Source of the DNA: CAZTLI01 sp964614375
Lineage (GTDB): Bacteria > Chloroflexota > Anaerolineae > Aggregatilineales > Phototrophicaceae
NCBI GenBank assembly: GCA_964614375.1
Contig: CAZTLI010000044.1
Span: forward strand, 1-19,832
Direction: 5' to 3'
DNA: 19,832 nucleotides
This document shows, one piece after another, positions 1 to 7,090 of this stretch (positions within the stretch are counted from its first letter, which is position 1; every line of letters starts with the position of its first letter). The position numbers were made by a program, and so were the translations under genes. Below the pieces are notes generated by a model. It was not told the origin of the DNA. It did no database searches and worked only from the letters and a program-made list of their open reading frames with translations.

Positions 1-515
1 CGCAGGTTCATATCCGGTTGATTGGGGTCTTGGATGTCATATTTGCCTTCCGGCGACGCCTGCCACACATCCAGCAGCGCCCCGACAATCGGCTGACCGT
101 CCGGGTCGGTCACACGTCCACGCACCAGAACCGGTTCACCTTTTTCGCTCTCTGGCCCCCGCGCGATATTCGTGCCATGTTCCAGCGGCGGCGCCCCCTC
201 ACGATGAAATGGCCCGAAAACCGTGCTTTCTGTTGCGCCTTCGGGCATCCGATGATTTATCGCATCGACCAGAATACTCGCGCCCAATGTATCCGACAGC
301 AAAATGAATTCCTGCCGGTTGTCATCGGTGATATGCCCCGTGCGTGTCAGAAATTGAATCGCCTGAAACCATTCACCCTCGGTCAATTCCACGTCACGGA
401 TGAAGGCGTGCAGGTGCCGGATGAGACTCTCCATCAATTGTTGCAGGCGCGGATTATCGGCCTTGATTTGCGCGATGACGGCTTCGGTCACATTGTCTTC
501 AGTCAAATTTCGCAT
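1..515 (-). CDS. Hydroxyquinol 1,2-dioxygenase, N-terminal part (runs off window)
   Basis: Intradiol ring-cleavage dioxygenase that opens hydroxyquinol (1,2,4-trihydroxybenzene) to maleylacetate using non-haem Fe(III) in the cytoplasm. The visible 171 codons hold the helical N-terminal dimerisation domain (about residues 1-95, with the family string HITDDNRQEFILLSDTLG at 61-78), then VFGPFHREGAPP at 99-110 and the start of the beta-sandwich catalytic domain (VRGRVTDPDGQPIVGA, 131-146). Tyr159 in EGKYDIQ fits the first Tyr iron ligand; the other Tyr and the two His ligands lie beyond the window. The ATG at 515 has GGAG nine bases upstream; an in-frame ATG at 521 lies too close to it. It is the ninth gene of the operon, about 30 bp after maleylacetate reductase, the next enzyme of the pathway. 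Catechol or chlorocatechol dioxygenase is the alternative; the neighbouring genes favour hydroxyquinol. Confidence 0.88.
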   Translation of the reverse strand, partial: MRNLTEDNVTEAVIAQIKADNPRLQQLMESLIRHLHAFIRDVELTEGEWFQAIQFLTRTGHITDDNRQEFILLSDTLGASILVDAINHRMPEGATESTVFGPFHREGAPPLEHGTNIARGPESEKGEPVLVRGRVTDPDGQPIVGALLDVWQASPEGKYDIQDPNQPDMNL

Positions 516-547
516 AATCATTCACTCCGTAAAAATCTTTGAAGGTC

Positions 548-1708
548 TTACCACGCCGCCCGCAGCAGCGTCATCGCCTGTTCAACAGTTGTCACAGGCC
601 TGGGATTTTGACTAACGGCGTGACTTTTCAGCATATTTTCCGCCAGTTTCGGCAGCAGCGATTCCGACACACCGGCGTCACGAATGCGCTGTGGCAGCCC
701 CATCTGACCGACCCAATCGTATATCCACTGCGCGATAGCCTCGCACATTTCAGCATCGGATTTCCCAGTGCGCGCAATACCCATCGCCTCACCAGCAGGC
801 GCAAGCTGTGCTGCAACCGTATCTATATTGAAGCGAATCGCGTGCGGCAAAATAATTGCGTTAGCGACCCCATGCGGCACGCCTGCCGTCCCGCCCAAGA
901 CATGACATGCGCCGTGATGAACACCGATGGTCACTGTCGCCAGACACTGCCCTGCCATGTGCGACCCGATGAACATCTGTGTGCGCGCGGCTAAATCACT
1001 ACCCTGCTTATAGCAGCGCAGCAGCGATTGTGTAATATGCTGGATGCCGGAGAGGGCTGTGGCTGTGCCGAGTGGATTGCGGTTCCTGGAATACAATCCC
1101 TCGATGCAGTGTGCCAGCGCATTGATGCCTGTCGCGGCGGTGATGCTTTGCGGCAAGGATAGCGTCAATGTCGGGTCATAGATGACCAGTTTGGGCGTCA
1201 CTTTATGGTCGCGGACAGTGACTTTGCGGGCTGTGCCGTCACCCATTTTGCGCGTGACACCATAGACCGAAGTCATTTCCGACCCGGCATAGGTCGTCGG
1301 GATCGCGATATTGGGCACACGCGGTTGTTCGGTGGGATAGGTGGATTGTACGTCGTCGGTGTCTGTATAGATTCCTTCCAGCGCCAATCCAATTGCCTTC
1401 GCCATGCCAATCGGACTGCCGCCACCGAGACCAATCACGGCGTCTACCTCATTTTCGCCAGCGAGGGCTAAAGCTTCGTCTAATTCATCGTCTTGAACAT
1501 GCGAACTGACGGTATCGTAAACTGCCATTAAATGCGCGCCTAATATCGTCTTCAATTTATCAACTGTGCCATTGGCGGACAGGCTGGGCGATGTACACAG
1601 CAGCACACGCCACCAGTTGTTGACAGCACACGCATCCGCAAGCTGCGACAGCGCGCCCTCGCCAAAAATCACTTCACGGGCATAAGTGGTATACCGAAAG
1701 GCGTTCAC
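548..1708 (-). CDS. Maleylacetate reductase (iron-containing alcohol dehydrogenase family)
   Basis: NAD(P)H-dependent reduction of maleylacetate to 3-oxoadipate, the step after hydroxyquinol ring cleavage. The 386-aa length is slightly above the family's usual 350-360. The N-terminal dinucleotide-binding domain carries GLGGGSPIGMAKAI (93-106). The string AIPTTYAGSEMTSVYGVTR (135-153) is typical of maleylacetate reductases. The C-terminal helical domain has NALAHCIEGLY (196-206), HHGACHVLGG (264-273) and GVPHG (276-280). In metal-dependent relatives such as FucO the first string has Asp where this protein has Asn196, as expected for this subfamily. The GTG start overlaps the stop of the upstream permease gene by four bases (GTGA), so translation is probably coupled; no strong Shine-Dalgarno is visible. 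Another Fe-ADH activity is possible, but the adjacent dioxygenase makes this assignment solid. Confidence 0.88.
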   Translation of the reverse strand: MNAFRYTTYAREVIFGEGALSQLADACAVNNWWRVLLCTSPSLSANGTVDKLKTILGAHLMAVYDTVSSHVQDDELDEALALAGENEVDAVIGLGGGSPIGMAKAIGLALEGIYTDTDDVQSTYPTEQPRVPNIAIPTTYAGSEMTSVYGVTRKMGDGTARKVTVRDHKVTPKLVIYDPTLTLSLPQSITAATGINALAHCIEGLYSRNRNPLGTATALSGIQHITQSLLRCYKQGSDLAARTQMFIGSHMAGQCLATVTIGVHHGACHVLGGTAGVPHGVANAIILPHAIRFNIDTVAAQLAPAGEAMGIARTGKSDAEMCEAIAQWIYDWVGQMGLPQRIRDAGVSESLLPKLAENMLKSHAVSQNPRPVTTVEQAMTLLRAAW

Positions 1709-2751
1709 GATACGTCTGCCGCTTCTATCTTACTATCTGTGAGTTTGTCTTTTTCAGGCAATAGGCTATCGGGCACTGTCCGGTGCGACGGGAATAATTC
1801 GCGGTTGAACCGCTGGCGGAACAAGCCCCAGATACCTTGCGGCGCGACCAGCATAATGGCGACAGCGATTGCGCCTAATAGAATGAATGACCATTCACCA
1901 AAATTAGATAAATTCTCGCGGATGAAATAAAAAACCAGCGTGCCAACAATAGGGCCTTCAATCGTACCAATGCCACCAATGACGACGATGAAAATCATCG
2001 AGGCTGTCCAATTGATATTGAACGCGGCATTGGGCGTTACACGCAGCAGATTGAAATAGATGAGCGCGCCCGCCAGCCCGGTCACTGCCGCGCTGGTGAT
2101 GAACACGATTAATTTAATGCGGTAGGTATGGACACCTAAGCTCTGTGCGGCGCGTTCCGAATCGCGAATGGCGGACAGTCCCAAGCCGATTTTGGAACGC
2201 ATCAAGAAATAGACAATCAACACCGCACCCACGCCAATCAGCACCGCCAGAATATAAGTCAAATCCTCGCGCGTGGCACGGTCTATCAAGCGCGCGGCAT
2301 TGAGTGTGCGGCCTGACCCACCCCGCAGCCATTCGGTACTGCTGGCGACCAGTAAACGAAACACTTCTGCCACGACCCACGTCCCAATCGCGAAATAGCC
2401 GCCGCGCAGCCGGAACACCAGAAACGCCGTCGGAATCGACAGGATTAAGGGGATAACTGCCGCCAGCAACACGGCTAAAAACAGTGTCACCTGCAAATCG
2501 TCCGCCAGCACGATGAGGGCATAACCGCCTAAGCCAACCCATGCCTGCTGCCCGACGGATACCAATCCCGCATAGCCTGCCAGCAAATTCCACATCTGGG
2601 CGATTGCCAGCAGGCTCATGATTTCGATAATCGAAAACAGCGTGAACGAGTCGCCCCACAGCAAGGCGGACAGCAGCACGACAATGGTCGCAGCGATGAT
2701 GGCGAGCAAACGCCGTTCGTGGGTCGCGAATAACGGCAGCATGTCATTCAT
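1705..2751 (-). CDS. livM: Branched-chain-type ABC transporter permease, LivM family
   Basis: One of the two inner-membrane permeases of a HAAT (hydrophobic amino acid uptake) family importer. The 348-aa protein has a hydrophobic first segment (about 15-36), MWNLLAGYAGLVSVGQQAWVG at about 53-73 (the LivM GhxSxGQ signature), then a series of membrane helices and the cytoplasmic coupling region RSKIGLGLSAIRDSERAAQSLGV near 185-207. GGIGTIEGPIVGTLVF near 259-274 is also typical. The ATG overlaps the end of livH by eight bases, implying coupled translation; an in-frame ATG nine bases further in is a possible alternative. The roughly 30-residue hydrophilic C-terminal tail is longer than usual. The gene lies inside the hydroxyquinol operon, so an aromatic acid or phenolic is at least as likely a substrate as an amino acid. 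That is inference from context. Confidence 0.9.
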   Translation of the reverse strand: MNDMLPLFATHERRLLAIIAATIVVLLSALLWGDSFTLFSIIEIMSLLAIAQMWNLLAGYAGLVSVGQQAWVGLGGYALIVLADDLQVTLFLAVLLAAVIPLILSIPTAFLVFRLRGGYFAIGTWVVAEVFRLLVASSTEWLRGGSGRTLNAARLIDRATREDLTYILAVLIGVGAVLIVYFLMRSKIGLGLSAIRDSERAAQSLGVHTYRIKLIVFITSAAVTGLAGALIYFNLLRVTPNAAFNINWTASMIFIVVIGGIGTIEGPIVGTLVFYFIRENLSNFGEWSFILLGAIAVAIMLVAPQGIWGLFRQRFNRELFPSHRTVPDSLLPEKDKLTDSKIEAADVS

Positions 2752-3622
2752 CCCGTGTACGTGCGAATAGACCAGTGGGGCGGACTGCCAGCACCAGCAG
2801 CGTCACCAGATGCCCGGACAGTTGCAATAGCGCCGGGTCGAACATTGAGCCGACAGTCTGGGCCACGCCGAGAATAATGCCCCCCGCCAGCGTCCCCCAT
2901 AAACTGCCCAGACCGCCGATAATCACCGCTTCAAAAGCGAAAATCAGTCGCGCGGGGCCATCTGTCGGCGCGAAATTGGTGCGAATGCCGAGGAAGATGC
3001 CCGCCACCGCCACAATCGCCAGTGAAATGCCCATCGCAATGCCATAAATCTGACGGCTGTTGATGCCCATCAATTCCGCCGTCGCCGGGTCGTCAGAAGT
3101 GGCACGCATCGCTCGTCCCAGACTGGTGCGGTAAAAGAACAGTTGCAGCAGGATCAAAATCAGCACCGCCGTGCCGAACGTCAAAAGCGGCATAATGCCA
3201 ATTGAGATCGTATCGCCAATCGTGATGCTAGCGGTTTCCAGCGCGCCAGCGTCCAACCCCTGTGAATTGGCGGAAAATTGCAGTTGCAGCACATTCTGAA
3301 TGATGACAGATAAGCCGAAGGTGATAAGCAGCGGCGGCATAATGCCTTTGCCCAATGTCCAGTTGAGGATGCCGCGTTGGAGCAGCACACCAATCACGAA
3401 CATCGCCGGAACGACGATAATCAGTGTCATCAATGGGTCGAGTCCCATAATCATCGTGGCGATGACTGAACCATAGGCCGCAAGCACGATAAAATCGCCA
3501 TGTGCCAGATTGACGACGCGCATCACGCCAAAAATCAGTGACAGCCCTGTTCCATAGAGGACATATAATCCGCCGAGTAAGACGCCCTGTATTAATGTGT
3601 TGATGAATTGACCTGTTTGCAC
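2744..3622 (-). CDS. livH: Branched-chain-type ABC transporter permease, LivH family
   Basis: Partner permease to the LivM-type protein; together they form the membrane channel of the importer. The 292-aa length matches the family. Family marks are GVLLGGLYVLYGTGLSLIFG (13-32), NLAHGDF (38-44), the cytoplasmic coupling loop TSLGRAMRATSDDPATAELMGI in the middle, and AVIIGGLGSLWGTLAGGIILG near the C-terminus. About eight hydrophobic segments are visible. The start is GTG at 3622, two bases after the livF stop, with GGGGTA a few bases upstream acting as ribosome binding site. The 3' end overlaps livM by eight bases. Strong similarity across the whole family makes the class certain; the transported solute is not readable from the sequence. 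Confidence 0.9.
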   Translation of the reverse strand: MQTGQFINTLIQGVLLGGLYVLYGTGLSLIFGVMRVVNLAHGDFIVLAAYGSVIATMIMGLDPLMTLIIVVPAMFVIGVLLQRGILNWTLGKGIMPPLLITFGLSVIIQNVLQLQFSANSQGLDAGALETASITIGDTISIGIMPLLTFGTAVLILILLQLFFYRTSLGRAMRATSDDPATAELMGINSRQIYGIAMGISLAIVAVAGIFLGIRTNFAPTDGPARLIFAFEAVIIGGLGSLWGTLAGGIILGVAQTVGSMFDPALLQLSGHLVTLLVLAVRPTGLFARTRDE

Positions 3623-3624
3623 GG

Positions 3625-4326
3625 TTATACCCCGAAGTATGCACGAGAGACATCGTGCTGGCTGACTTCATCAGGACTGCCCGATAGACTGACCTGGCCT
3701 TTGAGCAGGCAGTAGATTTGATTGGCGGATTGCATCCCGCGCGACACATCCTGCTCAACCAGTATCACGGTTGTGCCTGCCTGTGTAATTTGTTCGACCA
3801 CACGATAGAGTTCCTTGACGATAATCGGCGCAAGACCGAGCGAGATTTCGTCCATCAACAGTAAATCGGGATTGCTCATCAACGCCCGACCAATCGCCAG
3901 CATTTGCTGCTGCCCGCCTGATAAATCCGTGCCGCCGAGATACGAATGATTTTTCAAGATAGGGAAGAGGTCATAGATTTTATGGATGTCCCAGTAACCC
4001 GGTCGTTTGCTATATGCGCCCACGAGCAGGTTTTCCTCAACCGTCAGGCTGGGGAAGATTTGCCGCGCCTCTGGCACCATGCCGATGCCTTTGCGTGTGA
4101 GGCTGTAGGTCGATTGCCCGGAAATGACCTCGCCTTTATAGGTGATTGTGCCTGTTCTGGGTGTGAGAATGCCACAAATCGCCCGCATGAGCGTGGTTTT
4201 GCCTGCGCCATTCGCGCCAATAATGGCGACAGTTTCGCCCTCGTGTACTTCCAGGCTGACGCCGAACAAGGCCTGAAATTCGTCATAAAAGACTTCGATG
4301 TGGTCTACAATCAGGGTTGCGCTCAC
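3625..4326 (-). CDS. livF: ABC transporter ATP-binding protein, LivF family
   Basis: One of two cytoplasmic ATPases that power the importer. The 233-aa protein is a full ABC domain: Walker A GANGAGKTT at 37-45, LivF-typical GIGMVPEARQIFPSLTVEENL at 80-100, a canonical signature LSGGQQ at 135-140, Walker B LLLMDE at 155-160 followed by ISLGLAP, and the switch His-equivalent region ILVEQDV near the C-terminus, where LivF proteins carry Gln instead of the usual His. The GTG at 4326 is preceded by GGAG at eight-base spacing. It lies between livG (5 bp upstream) and livH (2 bp downstream). No residue needed for ATP hydrolysis appears to be missing. Confidence 0.92.
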   Translation of the reverse strand: MSATLIVDHIEVFYDEFQALFGVSLEVHEGETVAIIGANGAGKTTLMRAICGILTPRTGTITYKGEVISGQSTYSLTRKGIGMVPEARQIFPSLTVEENLLVGAYSKRPGYWDIHKIYDLFPILKNHSYLGGTDLSGGQQQMLAIGRALMSNPDLLLMDEISLGLAPIIVKELYRVVEQITQAGTTVILVEQDVSRGMQSANQIYCLLKGQVSLSGSPDEVSQHDVSRAYFGV

Positions 4327-4331
4327 AGGCG

Positions 4332-5075
4332 TTACTCCGCGTAATCCAGCGCGACACTCTCGACGCCAAAATAAATTTGCTGGAATTCGGGACTTTTCAC
4401 GATGTCGTCAGGTTTGCCCTCTGCCAATTTTGTGCCGAAGTTTATCGCCAGAATGCGGTCTACAGACGATACCAGCGCGTGGACAATGTGTTCAATCCAG
4501 ATGATGGTAACATCCTGTTCGCGAATCGCCTGTATCACATCCAGCAAATTGACGACTTCATGATCGGTCAAACCACCTGCGATTTCGTCCAGCAGGAGTA
4601 AATCCGGTTGCGTGGCGAGGGCACGGGACAGTTCCAACCGTTTACGGTCTAGCAGGCGCAAATTGCCCGCCAGTTCATTGGCCTGTCGCATCAATCCGGT
4701 CAGGCGCAGCACCTCGTAACAGTGTTCGGTACTGTCTTTTTGATTTTGTTGATGTCCATACAGCGCGCCGATGAGGACATTTTCAAACACGGTCATGCCA
4801 GAAAAAGGCAGCGGTATCTGGAACGTGCGCCCAATGCCCATCCGACAGCGTTGGTGCGCGGGGAGGGTCGTTATATCGTCACCACGAAAACGGATGACGC
4901 CCGATGAGACGGGTAAATCGCCCGAAATGAGGTTGAGCAGCGTGGTTTTGCCCGCGCCATTCGGCCCCAGAATGCCTAACGCCGCGCCCGCTTCCAGACT
5001 GAAAGACAGTTGATTGCAGACGAGTAATTGGTCAAAAGATTTAGAAACATCCACTAATTCAATAAGTGTTGACAT
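4332..5075 (-). CDS. livG: ABC transporter ATP-binding protein, LivG family
   Basis: Second ATPase subunit of the importer, 247 aa. Walker A GPNGAGKTT at 37-45, the LivG-type GIGRTFQIPLPFSGMTVFENV at 80-100, Walker B LLLLDEIAGGL at 159-169 and the His switch WIEHIVH follow in order. The signature motif is degenerate (NLRLLDRKRLELSRAL, 138-153), as is common in LivG proteins. The ATG at 5075 was chosen because AGGAAA lies five bases upstream; an in-frame GTG at 5096 would add seven residues before any conserved sequence and would bury that site. It is separated from the solute-binding protein gene by 124 bp containing a strong hairpin. It ends five bases before livF. Confidence 0.92.
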   Translation of the reverse strand: MSTLIELVDVSKSFDQLLVCNQLSFSLEAGAALGILGPNGAGKTTLLNLISGDLPVSSGVIRFRGDDITTLPAHQRCRMGIGRTFQIPLPFSGMTVFENVLIGALYGHQQNQKDSTEHCYEVLRLTGLMRQANELAGNLRLLDRKRLELSRALATQPDLLLLDEIAGGLTDHEVVNLLDVIQAIREQDVTIIWIEHIVHALVSSVDRILAINFGTKLAEGKPDDIVKSPEFQQIYFGVESVALDYAE

Positions 5076-5149
5076 TCTATTTTCCTGTGCGGGCACAGCA
5101 GTTCGGGTGTTGCGTGAATGTAGTCCGAAGTGTGTTTGACAAAATCAAC

Positions 5150-5183
5150 TGGGGATGGATTATAACGTGTTTATCCATCCCCA
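5150..5183 (-). promoter_or_regulatory. Intercistronic stem-loop between binding-protein and ATPase genes
   Basis: GGGGATGGAT (5151-5160) pairs perfectly with ATCCATCCCC (5173-5182); one more T-A pair closes the base and the loop is 12 nt. Read on the transcribed (minus) strand it is followed by AGTTGATTTTG, a weak T-run. A full terminator in mid-operon would silence six downstream genes. A partial terminator or 3'-end mRNA stabiliser that raises binding-protein output over membrane subunits, as known for the malE-malF region of E. coli, fits better. The remainder of the 124-bp gap shows nothing further. Confidence 0.6.
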
Positions 5184-5199
5184 CCGAAAAACTAAGGGA

Positions 5200-6480
5200 T
5201 TAAGGCCACTCTATCAAGAACAGTTCACCACCCAATTCAATATCCATGAATTGGCTGTTGTTGGTGATGACTAAATCGAGAGGCCAATCGCCACCACTTT
5301 GCCATTGACCACCGACCAGCGGTGTCTTGGCGACATTGGGGACGGGGCCATCTGCCCATGAGATATGCCCGACGATAGTATCGAGGTCGGTCTCTTGAAT
5401 AGCGGCGACTATCGCGGATGGGTCGTCAATGTCTTCGGTGCGTTGCAGCACATCTACCGCGACTTCAAACAGCGCATGAGCGAAACCGAGCGGTTGTGTC
5501 CACTGGCTTTCAGTGGCTTCGGTGTAGGCATCGGCGAGTTCACCCGCTGTTTGCCCTGTCAGCGATGATGTGAATGGATGCGATGGTGTCCACCAGATTT
5601 CGGTGGTCAGATTTTCACCGAGATTGTTGCTGATGGATTGCACAACCGACGGGAATAGCGCCGCTTTACCGACGGTGAACATGGTCGGATTGAACCCCTG
5701 CTGGCTGGCCTGGGTCAGGAATGTGCCGAGATCGGGCGGCAGCATCACCCCCGTGACGATTTCGACATCATTTTCAATGAACACCGTGATTTCGGCAGTG
5801 AAGTCGTCGCGCAGGTTCTCATAACGACCCGGATCAATAATGGTGTATCCGGCTTCTTCCAGTGCAGGCGGGAAACCGACTTCCGGGCTGCTCCATGCGA
5901 GGCCGTCACCATCGTTAGGCCACAACGCGCCGACGACACGGTTGGTCTCTTGCGAGTCCCACATTTCGAGGAACACGCCGATGATGTCTTCCAGTCCCCA
6001 GAAGAAGTGATACGTCCATGTGTAACCGCCGGACTCGGCTGCTTCGGGATTACGGAAGAACCACGGCTGCCAGGGCGCGACAGTGGAAATACACGGCACT
6101 TCGTAAATTTCGCACTGGTCGGAGACGGGGTTGGTCGTTTCGGGCGTGCTGGCGACCAGTATCAGATCGACACCATCGCGCAGAATCAAATCCGCAGCGA
6201 CTTCGGCAGCGCGATTGGGGTCAGATTGACTGTCTTCGACAAGAATTTCAACAGGATGAATGACACCGTTAATCTCAATGCCATCTGCTAAATATTCCTG
6301 AATGACGGCGAGCACATAACCATCGGCCTCACCAAATGCAGCCAAGGGCCCGGTTTGTGGGCTGACATAACCGATGCGGATGGTGCGGCCTTCCTGCGCG
6401 AATAGCTGGATGCTGAGTGTGCCCATCAGCAAAACAGCCCCGATGAGGATAAACGTAGTACGTAACAATTTTCGTGACAT
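5200..6480 (-). CDS. ABC transporter substrate-binding protein (LivJ/LivK-like, type I periplasmic fold)
   Basis: Extracytoplasmic receptor for the LIV-type importer encoded just downstream. The 426-aa precursor has a Sec signal peptide: MSRKLLR, a hydrophobic core (about 8-26) and a likely cleavage after Phe-Ala at position 28. The mature part opens with IRIGYVSPQTGPLAAFG (35-50), the standard first strand and ligand loop of the family, and continues with a SDPNRAAEVAADLI stretch and the central hinge region. It is rich in Trp (for example APWQPWFF and DGLAWSS), perhaps reflecting an aromatic ligand; this is inference. There is no lipobox cysteine. The ATG at 6480 has AAGGAA about ten bases upstream. 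It follows the flavin reductase gene with a 36-bp gap. The fold is clear; the ligand cannot be named. Confidence 0.88.
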   Translation of the reverse strand: MSRKLLRTTFILIGAVLLMGTLSIQLFAQEGRTIRIGYVSPQTGPLAAFGEADGYVLAVIQEYLADGIEINGVIHPVEILVEDSQSDPNRAAEVAADLILRDGVDLILVASTPETTNPVSDQCEIYEVPCISTVAPWQPWFFRNPEAAESGGYTWTYHFFWGLEDIIGVFLEMWDSQETNRVVGALWPNDGDGLAWSSPEVGFPPALEEAGYTIIDPGRYENLRDDFTAEITVFIENDVEIVTGVMLPPDLGTFLTQASQQGFNPTMFTVGKAALFPSVVQSISNNLGENLTTEIWWTPSHPFTSSLTGQTAGELADAYTEATESQWTQPLGFAHALFEVAVDVLQRTEDIDDPSAIVAAIQETDLDTIVGHISWADGPVPNVAKTPLVGGQWQSGGDWPLDLVITNNSQFMDIELGGELFLIEWP

Positions 6481-6516
6481 AAACTATTCTTTCCTTATGA
6501 AATAGAGCCGGACAAA

Positions 6517-7071
6517 TTATGTAGTGCCAGATGTCGGGAAAAAGAACACTTCATTGTCTTGCCAGAGCACATGATCTGGCTTTGGATTGGCTTTCAACTG
6601 GTTATAGCCACCGCCGTAATAGAGCAGGGGGCGTCCCTCCTGATAGTGGAGATATTCCACCTGACCAATGTAGAGCGTATGGTCGCCTGCTTCATGGGCA
6701 TCCACCACGCGCGCCACCAGATGCGCCAGCGCGCCATCCAGCAGTGCCATATCCGCCTGTTGCATAAAGGGAATATCGAGCGTATCGTCCGGGCGTCCGG
6801 CGAAGTGGTTGCTGAATGGCAGCTGCGACTCGGACAGTATCGACACGCCATAGCGCATACTTTGTGGCAGGAGTTGATGCAACCGTGCCTTGTGCCCGAT
6901 AGACACCGCAATCAACGGCGGGTCTAAGGACACGGACATGAATCCATTCGCCGTCATGCCGTGAATATCCCCATCCACCCGTGTGGTGACGACGGTGATT
7001 CCGGTAGCAAAGTGTCCGCAGCAGGTGCGGAACTCGCGCGAATCAATCTCGTTGGCAGGTGATGAACTCAT
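6517..7071 (-). CDS. Flavin reductase, small component of the aromatic monooxygenase
   Basis: NAD(P)H:flavin oxidoreductase of the HpaC/DIM6 (flavin reductase-like) family. It supplies diffusible FADH2 to the HpaB-type hydroxylase encoded 19 bp upstream. The 184-aa length is typical. Visible marks are RTCCGHFATGITVVTT (15-30), HGMTANGFMSVSLDPPL (37-53, flavin contact region), YGVSILSE (74-81), HFAGRP (89-94) and GDHTLYIGQVEYL further on. The reading frame extends upstream to an ATG at 7125, but that start would overlap the hydroxylase end and add 18 residues lacking family similarity. The ATG at 7071, with a GGATGG stretch about ten bases upstream, fits the family's N-terminus. The two-component arrangement matches HpaB/HpaC, TftD/TftC and the resorcinol hydroxylase pair. 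Confidence 0.87.
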   Translation of the reverse strand: MSSSPANEIDSREFRTCCGHFATGITVVTTRVDGDIHGMTANGFMSVSLDPPLIAVSIGHKARLHQLLPQSMRYGVSILSESQLPFSNHFAGRPDDTLDIPFMQQADMALLDGALAHLVARVVDAHEAGDHTLYIGQVEYLHYQEGRPLLYYGGGYNQLKANPKPDHVLWQDNEVFFFPTSGTT

Positions 7072-7090
7072 GCCGTGTCCATCCGCTTGA

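Noticed and set aside
18..542. 174-codon plus-strand open frame at the left edge
   Set aside because: Antisense to the hydroxyquinol dioxygenase, whose minus-strand translation contains clear family motifs.
5076..5096. Upstream GTG start for the first livG
   Set aside because: It would place the good AGGAAA ribosome site inside the coding region and add non-conserved residues.
5150..5183. Classical rho-independent terminator ending the transcript after the first binding-protein gene
   Set aside because: The following T-run is weak and interrupted, and the downstream subunit genes have no evident promoter of their own.
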